Shown here: positions 39,123-44,297 of the stretch, piece after piece
Numbering within the stretch: the stretch's first letter is position 1
Layout: the number at the start of each line of letters is the position of its first letter
Assembly (NCBI GenBank): GCA_021811235.1
Contig: JAJZPG010000022.1
Span: forward strand, 1 to 44,297
DNA: 44,297 nt
Direction of reading: 5' to 3'
Source: Pseudomonadota bacterium
GTDB taxonomy: Bacteria > Pseudomonadota > Gammaproteobacteria > Burkholderiales > Thiobacillaceae
Notes under the pieces: generated by a model
The model's input: the letters and a program-made list of their open reading frames with translations, nothing else
What the model was told of the DNA's origin: nothing
The model's database searches: none
Program-made: the position numbers and the translations under genes

Positions 39123-39386
39123 TTATACGCGTGCGCGCTCGATCAGCTTGCTGACCGTCCACGCCTTGGTGCGCGAGAGCTTGCGTGATTCCTCGATCTG
39201 CACCATGTCGCCTTCGTGGAACTCGTTGTTCTCATCGTGGGCATGATACTTTTTCGACAAACGAATCACCTTGCCGATCACCGGATGCTTGACCCGACGC
39301 TCGACCAGGACGGTAACCGTCTTGTTCATCTTGTCGCTCACCACACGCCCGGTCAGCGTGCGAACCACCTTCTTGACTTCAGTCAT
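39123..39386 (-). CDS. rpsQ: 30S ribosomal protein S17
   Basis: This 87-aa OB-fold primary binding protein has [23 protein letters not shown] and [21 protein letters not shown]. Its ATG overlaps the rpmC stop by four bases (ATGA). It is the last gene of the S10 operon. Confidence 0.98.
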   Translation of the reverse strand: MTEVKKVVRTLTGRVVSDKMNKTVTVLVERRVKHPVIGKVIRLSKKYHAHDENNEFHEGDMVQIEESRKLSRTKAWTVSKLIERARV

Positions 39387-39577
39387 GCTTGACCCGCCTT
39401 CTCGCGCATAATGGTCTTGACCCGGGCAATGTCGCGGCGCAGCTTGCCCAAATCAGCAGTCTTGGTCGACTGCTGGGTGGCCACCTGCATACGCAATGCG
39501 AAGTGGGCACGCAACAGGGATTCCAGTTCCTGCTTCAGTTCTGCGGCATTCTTGCCGCGCATTTCTTTCGTATTCAT
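39383..39577 (-). CDS. rpmC: 50S ribosomal protein L29
   Basis: This 64-aa helical-hairpin protein near the exit tunnel has [19 protein letters not shown] and [16 protein letters not shown]. The ATG at 39577 has GGGAG eight bases upstream; an in-frame TTG directly before it is unlikely to be used. Confidence 0.97.
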   Translation of the reverse strand: MNTKEMRGKNAAELKQELESLLRAHFALRMQVATQQSTKTADLGKLRRDIARVKTIMREKAGQA

Positions 39578-39580
39578 CAA

Positions 39581-39997
39581 TCAGCTCCCGATCATGCGGG
39601 TCACGAAGGTGGTCGCGATCGGCAACTTGGCCGCGGCCAGGCGGAACGCCTCCCGCGCCAGCGTCTCGTTCACGCCATCCATCTCGTACAACACCTTGCC
39701 CGGCTGGATTTCGGCGACGTAGTATTCCGGCGCGCCCTTGCCATTACCCATACGCACTTCGGCCGGCTTACGCGAAATCGGCTTGTCCGGGAAGATGCGG
39801 ATCCAGATGCGGCCACCCCGCTTGATGTGACGGGTCATGGCACGACGCGCCGCCTCGATCTGGCGGGCCGTCAGCCTGCCGCGGCCGACCGCCTTCAGTC
39901 CGAAGTCGCCGAAGCTGACGTCGGCGCCGCGGGTGGCCAGGCCGGTGTTACGGCCTTTCTGTTCCTTGCGGAATTTCCTTCTAGCTGGCTGCAGCAT
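39581..39997 (-). CDS. rplP: 50S ribosomal protein L16
   Basis: This 138-aa protein helps shape the A site. It starts [17 protein letters not shown] and has [18 protein letters not shown] and [10 protein letters not shown]. The start overlaps the rpsC end by 17 bases, with AGGAG inside rpsC, which implies coupling. Confidence 0.98.
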   Translation of the reverse strand: MLQPARRKFRKEQKGRNTGLATRGADVSFGDFGLKAVGRGRLTARQIEAARRAMTRHIKRGGRIWIRIFPDKPISRKPAEVRMGNGKGAPEYYVAEIQPGKVLYEMDGVNETLAREAFRLAAAKLPIATTFVTRMIGS

Positions 39998-40685
39998 GTT
40001 TCACTCCTGATTTCTTGCCGCGCTTTTCCTGTTCAGCGGCCGCGGGCTGCTCGCCACGGTTCAGCGCATCGCCCTTGTAGACCCACACCTTGATACCGAT
40101 GATGCCGTAGGTGGTCTTCGCCTCGGCGAAGCCATAATCGATCTCGGCACGCAGGGTATGCAGCGGCACGCGACCTTCGCGATACCACTCGGTCCGCGCG
40201 ATCTCGGCGCCGTTCAAGCGCCCCGAGCTCATGATCTTGATGCCCTGGGCACCCAGGCGCATCGCGTTCTGCATGGCGCGCTTCATGGCGCGACGGAACA
40301 TCACGCGCTTTTCGAGCTGCTGCGCGATGCCGTCGGCGATGATCTGCGCATCCGTTTCCGGCTTGCGCACTTCCTCGATGTTGACATGGACGGGCACGGA
40401 CATCAGGCGCGCCAGTTCGCCGCGCAGCACCTCGATGTCCTCACCCTTTTTGCCGATCACCACACCGGGGCGGCCGCTGAAGATCGTGATGCGCGCATTC
40501 TTGGCAGGGCGCTCGATCAGCACCTTGGAAACCGACGCATGGGCGAGTTTCTTCTTCAGGTAGTCACGAACCTTGATGTCCTCGAGCAGCGTGCTGGAGA
40601 AATTGCGATTCGAGCCGTACCATTTGGCCGTCCAGATGCGCTGAACACCAAGGCGGAACCCGATCGGATGTATTTTTTGTCCCAT
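39981..40685 (-). CDS. rpsC: 30S ribosomal protein S3
   Basis: This 234-aa protein at the mRNA entry site has [13 protein letters not shown], a KH domain with [17 protein letters not shown], and the C-domain [26 protein letters not shown]. The basic Ala/Lys-rich tail is variable in the family. AAGGA precedes the ATG. Confidence 0.98.
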   Translation of the reverse strand: MGQKIHPIGFRLGVQRIWTAKWYGSNRNFSSTLLEDIKVRDYLKKKLAHASVSKVLIERPAKNARITIFSGRPGVVIGKKGEDIEVLRGELARLMSVPVHVNIEEVRKPETDAQIIADGIAQQLEKRVMFRRAMKRAMQNAMRLGAQGIKIMSSGRLNGAEIARTEWYREGRVPLHTLRAEIDYGFAEAKTTYGIIGIKVWVYKGDALNRGEQPAAAEQEKRGKKSGVKHAAAS

Positions 40686-40694
40686 GGCGCTTCC

Positions 40695-41024
40695 TTAATC
40701 GCCAACCGTCACGGTGATGTGACAGGTCGGTTTGCTAATACGGTTGCCACGGCCTTTGGCGCGGGCGGTAAAGCGCTTCAGCACGGAGCCCTGGTCGACA
40801 TAGATCGTCTTGACTTTCAGGGTATCGATGTCGGCACCTTCGTTGTGCTCGGCATTGGCAATCGCCGATTCGAGCACTTTCTTGATGATGCCGGCGCCCT
40901 TTTTCGGGCTGAACGCCAGAATGTTCAACGCCTTCTCCACCCGCAGGCCACGGATCTGGTCAGCGACCAGACGGCCTTTCTGTGCGGACAGGCGGGTACC
41001 ACGCAAAACTGCAGAAACTTCCAT
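40695..41024 (-). CDS. rplV: 50S ribosomal protein L22
   Basis: This 109-aa exit-tunnel protein begins [20 protein letters not shown] and has the beta-hairpin region [14 protein letters not shown] that lines the tunnel (macrolide site). Two ATG codons are adjacent; the second (41024) is chosen because AAGGAG is six bases before it and only three before the first. It follows rpsS closely. Confidence 0.97.
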   Translation of the reverse strand: MEVSAVLRGTRLSAQKGRLVADQIRGLRVEKALNILAFSPKKGAGIIKKVLESAIANAEHNEGADIDTLKVKTIYVDQGSVLKRFTARAKGRGNRISKPTCHITVTVGD

Positions 41025-41034
41025 CATGCGCTCC

Positions 41035-41310
41035 TTATTTCTTCGCCTTCTTGTCCGCAACGTGGCCCTTGAAGGTACGCGTCAGGGAGAACTCGCCCAG
41101 CTTGTGGCCGACCATGTTCTCGGTCACAAACACCGGGACATGCTGACGGCCGTTATGCACCGCGATCGTCAGGCCGATGAAGTCGGGCAGCACGGTGGAA
41201 CGGCGCGACCAGGTCTTGATCGGGCGCTTGTCGTTCGAACCGCGCACGGCTTCGATCTTCTTCAGCAGGTGCCCGTCGACGAACGGGCCTTTTTTAATTG
41301 AACGTGCCAT
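41035..41310 (-). CDS. rpsS: 30S ribosomal protein S19
   Basis: This 91-aa head protein has [41 protein letters not shown] and [17 protein letters not shown] lies about ten bases before the ATG. It follows rplB by 15 bases. Confidence 0.98.
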   Translation of the reverse strand: MARSIKKGPFVDGHLLKKIEAVRGSNDKRPIKTWSRRSTVLPDFIGLTIAVHNGRQHVPVFVTENMVGHKLGEFSLTRTFKGHVADKKAKK

Positions 41311-41325
41311 ATCTTTCTACCTCAA

Positions 41326-42153
41326 TCAGCGCGCGTGACGGCGGCGGACGATCATGTTGGAGGTGCGCTTGTTGCTGCGGGTACGATAACCCTTGGTCGG
41401 GGTACCCCACGGGCTGACCGGATGACGGCCCGCCGCAGTGCGACCTTCACCACCACCATGCGGGTGATCGACCGGGTTCATCACCACACCGCGCACTGTC
41501 GGACGGACGCCGCGCCAGCGCATCGCACCGGCCTTGCCGATCGAACGCAGGCTGTGCTCTTCGTTGCCCACCTCGCCCAGCGTGGCACGGCAGTCGACGT
41601 GCACCTTGCGAATCTCGCCCGAGCGCAGACGCAACTGGGCATAGCTACCCTCGCGCGCCAGAAGCTGCACCGAGGTGCCGGCCGAGCGCGCGATCTGCGC
41701 CCCCTTGCCCGGCATCATCTCGACACAGTGCACCGTGCTACCGACCGGAATGCTGCGCAGCGGCAGGCAGTTGCCCGCCTTGATCGGCGCTTCGGCGCCG
41801 TTCAGCAGTTGAGCGCCGACCTGCACGCCGCGCGGAGCGATGATATAGGCGCGCTCGCCGTCGGCGTAGCACAGCAGCGCGAGATGCGCCGAGCGGTTGG
41901 GGTCATACTCCAGGCGCTCGACCTTCGCGGGAATGCCGTCCTTGTTGCGACGGAAATCCACCACGCGGTAGTGCTGCTTGTGGCCACCACCCTTGTGACG
42001 CACCGTGATATGACCATTGTTGTTGCGACCGGACCCGCGCTTTTTCGGCTCGAGCAGGGACGCGACCGGCTTGCCTTTGTGCAGACCGGGCGTAACGACC
42101 TTGACGACCGCGCGACGGCCGGCGGAAGTGGGTTTGACTTTAATCAGTGCCAT
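41326..42153 (-). CDS. rplB: 50S ribosomal protein L2
   Basis: This 275-aa protein near the peptidyl-transferase centre has [27 protein letters not shown] and [15 protein letters not shown], which contains the conserved histidine important for activity. AAGGGAG precedes the ATG, eleven bases after rplW. Confidence 0.99.
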   Translation of the reverse strand: MALIKVKPTSAGRRAVVKVVTPGLHKGKPVASLLEPKKRGSGRNNNGHITVRHKGGGHKQHYRVVDFRRNKDGIPAKVERLEYDPNRSAHLALLCYADGERAYIIAPRGVQVGAQLLNGAEAPIKAGNCLPLRSIPVGSTVHCVEMMPGKGAQIARSAGTSVQLLAREGSYAQLRLRSGEIRKVHVDCRATLGEVGNEEHSLRSIGKAGAMRWRGVRPTVRGVVMNPVDHPHGGGEGRTAAGRHPVSPWGTPTKGYRTRSNKRTSNMIVRRRHAR

Positions 42154-42164
42154 GGTTTTCTCCC

Positions 42165-42470
42165 TTACTGACCGGACGCGAAGTCGATGTCCTGACCCGG
42201 CTTGAGGGTGACATACGCCTTCTTCCAGTTATCGCGGCGTCCCATGACACGACCGGCACGCTTCACCTTGCCCTTGACGTTCAGCACCTGCACGCCCGTG
42301 ACCTCGACCTTGAACAGGCTGGCAACCGCGGCGCCGATTTCCTGCTTGGTCGCGTCGGGCAGCACCTTGAACACCACTTGATTGAGCTTGTCGGCCACGC
42401 GCGTGCTCTTTTCGGAGATCACCGGCGCGAGAATGACTTTGAGCAGACGCTCCTGACTGATCGCACCCAT
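42165..42470 (-). CDS. rplW: 50S ribosomal protein L23
   Basis: This 101-aa protein at the exit tunnel is the docking site for trigger factor and SRP. It has [12 protein letters not shown] and [15 protein letters not shown]. The ATG at 42470 overlaps the rplD stop (TGATG), with GAGGAG upstream; a GTG one codon earlier is the alternative. Confidence 0.97.
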   Translation of the reverse strand: MGAISQERLLKVILAPVISEKSTRVADKLNQVVFKVLPDATKQEIGAAVASLFKVEVTGVQVLNVKGKVKRAGRVMGRRDNWKKAYVTLKPGQDIDFASGQ

Positions 42471-43087
42471 CACACCATCTCCTCAAACTGCTTGACCGCC
42501 GCCTTGGTGATCAGCACGTTGCCAAACTTGACCAGGCTCCACGGATCGGCCTGATGCGGCTCGACCACATAGACGTTCGGCAGATTGCGCGACGACAACC
42601 ACAGGTTGTCATCCACGCTATCCGCAATGATCATGACCTTGCCATAACCCATCGACTTCAGCTTGCCGGCAAGCACCTTGGTCTTGGGCGACTCGATGCC
42701 AAGGCTCTCGACCACCTTGAGCTTGCCCTCGCGCGCCAGCTGCGACAGGATCGCCGCCAGACCCGCGCGATACATCTTGCGGTTCACCTTGTGGGCGAAG
42801 TTCTCGTTCGGCTTGTTCGGGAAGGTCACACCACCCCCACGCCAGATCGGGCTCGAGGTGCGGCCCGAACGCGCACGGCCGGTGCCCTTCTGGCGCCATG
42901 GCTTGTGGGTGGAAGCGGTCACTTCGGCACGCGTCTTCTGTGCGCGGTTTGCGCTGCGCGCATTGGCCTGGAACGCGGTCACCACCTGGTGCACCAGCGC
43001 TTCGTTGTAGTCGCGACCAAAGGTCTCGTCGGACGCAGCAATGCTGGTTACCTGCTGGCCCTGATCGTTAATGACTGCCAAATCCAT
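42470..43087 (-). CDS. rplD: 50S ribosomal protein L4
   Basis: This 205-aa exit-tunnel protein, the S10 operon repressor in E. coli, has the tunnel loop [20 protein letters not shown] and a C-domain ending KQFEEMV. Its ATG overlaps the rplC stop by one base (TAATG). Confidence 0.98.
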   Translation of the reverse strand: MDLAVINDQGQQVTSIAASDETFGRDYNEALVHQVVTAFQANARSANRAQKTRAEVTASTHKPWRQKGTGRARSGRTSSPIWRGGGVTFPNKPNENFAHKVNRKMYRAGLAAILSQLAREGKLKVVESLGIESPKTKVLAGKLKSMGYGKVMIIADSVDDNLWLSSRNLPNVYVVEPHQADPWSLVKFGNVLITKAAVKQFEEMV

Positions 43088-43731
43088 TAGGCACCCCCTT
43101 TCACTGCCGGACGCACCACGACATGGCCACCCTTGGCACCCGGAACGGCACCCTTCAACAGCACCAGACCACGCTCAGCATCGACGCGCACCACTTCGAG
43201 ATTCTGCTTGGTGCAAGTCACCGCACCCATGTGCCCCGCCATGCGCTTACCCGGAAACACACGGCCCGGATCCTGCGCCATGCCGATGGAACCCGGCACG
43301 TTATGCGAACGCGAGTTGCCATGCGACGCGCGCTGCGACGCAAAATTATGGCGCTTGATGGTGCCCGCAAAGCCCTTGCCCTGCGTGACGCCGGTCACAT
43401 CGACCTTCTGGCCGGCCTGGAACAGCTCGACCGACACGGCCGCACCCGGCTGATACTGGGCAGCCACGTCTGCCGGCACGCGGAATTCGCGCATCATGGA
43501 TGCCGCCTCCACGCCCGCCTTGGCGAAATGGCCCGCTTCGGATTTATTGACGCGGCTATTGCGGCGGCTGCCATAGGCAACCTGCACGGCGGAATAGCCA
43601 TCATTTTCTGGTGTGCGCACTTGCGTGACACGGTTGTTGGACATTTCCAGCACCGTCACCGGAACGGACGCACCGTTCTCGGTGAAAATGCGGGTCATGC
43701 CGACCTTGCGGCCAACGAGCCCGATACTCAT
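43087..43731 (-). CDS. rplC: 50S ribosomal protein L3
   Basis: This 214-aa early-assembly protein reaches the peptidyl-transferase centre with its loop [16 protein letters not shown] and [15 protein letters not shown]. The family has a glutamine in this loop that PrmB methylates in E. coli. AGGA lies nine bases before the ATG. A strong promoter lies in the 124-bp gap to rpsJ. Confidence 0.98.
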   Translation of the reverse strand: MSIGLVGRKVGMTRIFTENGASVPVTVLEMSNNRVTQVRTPENDGYSAVQVAYGSRRNSRVNKSEAGHFAKAGVEAASMMREFRVPADVAAQYQPGAAVSVELFQAGQKVDVTGVTQGKGFAGTIKRHNFASQRASHGNSRSHNVPGSIGMAQDPGRVFPGKRMAGHMGAVTCTKQNLEVVRVDAERGLVLLKGAVPGAKGGHVVVRPAVKGGA

Positions 43732-43825
43732 CTTTGTATTTCCTATCTCAAGCCGGCGGCAGGCGCCACAGGCGAGGGTTGTAGGTGCCGATTACAATTG
43801 ACCGGCGACTTTGGTACAGCTGAAG

Positions 43826-43850
43826 GGGCGGCATTATAACCATGCCGCCC
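43826..43850 (-). terminator. Hairpin after rpsJ enclosing the rplC -10 box
   Basis: GGGCGGCAT and ATGCCGCCC form a perfect nine-pair stem with a seven-base loop, just after the rpsJ stop. On the minus strand it is followed by CTTCAG, not a T-run, so it is a weak terminator by sequence alone. The -10 of the rplC promoter covers the loop and the first stem bases. Confidence 0.5.
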
Positions 43851-43861
43851 GCTTTTTACAA
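43833..43861 (-). promoter_or_regulatory. Internal promoter upstream of rplC
   Basis: The minus strand shows TTGTAA (43861-43856), a 17-nt spacer and a consensus TATAAT (43838-43833), followed by GCCGCCC. The -35 is also the last sense codon and stop codon of rpsJ. The predicted leader before rplC is about 95 nt. Confidence 0.8.
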
Positions 43862-44164
43862 CTTGATTTCGACGTCCACGCCGGCGGGCAGATCCAGCTT
43901 CATCAGGGCATCGACCGTCTTGTCGGTCGGATCCATGATGTCCATCAGGCGACGATGGGTGCGGATTTCGAACTGGTCGCGCGACGCCTTGTTGACGTGC
44001 GGCGAGCGCAGGATGTCGAAACGCTCGATCGAGGTCGGCAGAGGAACCGGCCCCTTGACCACGGCGCCGGTGCGCTTGGCGGTCTCGACAATTTCCAGCG
44101 CGGACTGGTCGATCAGTTTGTAGTCAAACGCCTTCAGGCGGATGCGGATTTTCTGGTTTTGCAT
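43856..44164 (-). CDS. rpsJ: 30S ribosomal protein S10
   Basis: This 102-aa protein works in the small-subunit head and, with NusB, in antitermination at boxA, such as the one in the rrn leader of this window. It has [27 protein letters not shown] and [21 protein letters not shown] lies eight bases before the ATG. Only nine bases separate it from tuf, so it is probably read from the str operon as well. Confidence 0.98.
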   Translation of the reverse strand: MQNQKIRIRLKAFDYKLIDQSALEIVETAKRTGAVVKGPVPLPTSIERFDILRSPHVNKASRDQFEIRTHRRLMDIMDPTDKTVDALMKLDLPAGVDVEIKL

Positions 44165-44173
44165 TATTGAGCC

Positions 44174-44297
44174 TTACTCTTCGATCTTGGCCACGACGCC
44201 GGCGCCGACGGTACGGCCGCCTTCGCGGATCGCGAAACGCAGGCCTTCGTCCATGGCGATCGGCGCAATCAAGGACACCTTGATGCTGACGTTGTCA
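44174..44297 (-). CDS. tuf: Elongation factor Tu, C-terminal end (cut by window edge)
   Basis: The last 40 codons of EF-Tu are present: [20 protein letters not shown], then [17 protein letters not shown] and a TAA stop. This is domain III, which binds tRNA and kirromycin-type antibiotics. The rest lies beyond the right edge. tuf directly before rpsJ is the usual end of the str operon in betaproteobacteria. Confidence 0.98.
   Translation of the reverse strand, partial: DNVSIKVSLIAPIAMDEGLRFAIREGGRTVGAGVVAKIEE

Overview
The window is an ordinary, high-GC betaproteobacterial core-genome segment. The partial 16S rRNA at the left edge, the gene order tuf-S10-spc-alpha with infA and rpmJ between secY and rpsM, and the neighbourhood erpA/argC/rpsI-rplM suggest a Thiobacillus-like member of the Nitrosomonadales; that placement is inferred from memory of 16S and gene order, not from a search. 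No CRISPR array, prophage, transposase, tRNA or complete defence system was seen.

Layout. 1-650 (minus): 5' part of a 16S gene with antitermination leader and a strong rrn promoter that abuts tyrS. 651-4431: tyrS (minus), then a divergent cell-wall pair, an M23 endopeptidase and anmK (plus). 4498-6918 (minus): erpA, argC, and rplM-rpsI with clear promoters and terminators. 7035-9148: a YdcF-type membrane protein, an OsmC protein, a small two-gene DUF2283/DUF4258 module and, beyond it, a 207-bp truncated second copy of the osmC 3' end. 9183-11889: a major porin, a YpfJ-type metallopeptidase and a YaiI protein. 11897-17518 (minus): an FmdB-DUF502-aspS-DUF2322-nudB-EEP-clsB series, interrupted by a 172-bp nested perfect palindrome. 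17633-23797 (minus): two tandem TonB-dependent receptor paralogues, ssb and a YajR-like MFS transporter. 23867-29352 (plus): uvrA, an RsuA-family pseudouridine synthase, an alanine-rich small lipoprotein and glycerate 2-kinase, facing a SAM hydroxide adenosyltransferase. 30225-44297 (minus): the ribosomal superoperon, read from the end of tuf through rpsJ ... rpsQ, rplN ... secY-infA-rpmJ, rpsM-rpsK-rpsD-rpoA-rplQ, closed by an intrinsic terminator.

Working together: most genes serve translation (ribosomal proteins, IF-1, EF-Tu, two tRNA synthetases, an rRNA pseudouridine synthase), transcription (rpoA) and secretion (secY). The rest cover envelope maintenance and recycling (M23, AnmK, cardiolipin synthase, porin), Fe-S assembly (ErpA), arginine synthesis (ArgC), folate synthesis (NudB) and DNA repair and replication (UvrA, SSB).

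The signals most worth a second look are not new gene systems. They are the duplicated osmC fragment that brackets the DUF pair, the nested palindrome upstream of the DUF2322 gene, and two ribosomal-protein promoters whose -10 boxes sit in or at the loop of terminator-like hairpins between genes. I found no convincing undescribed multi-gene system.
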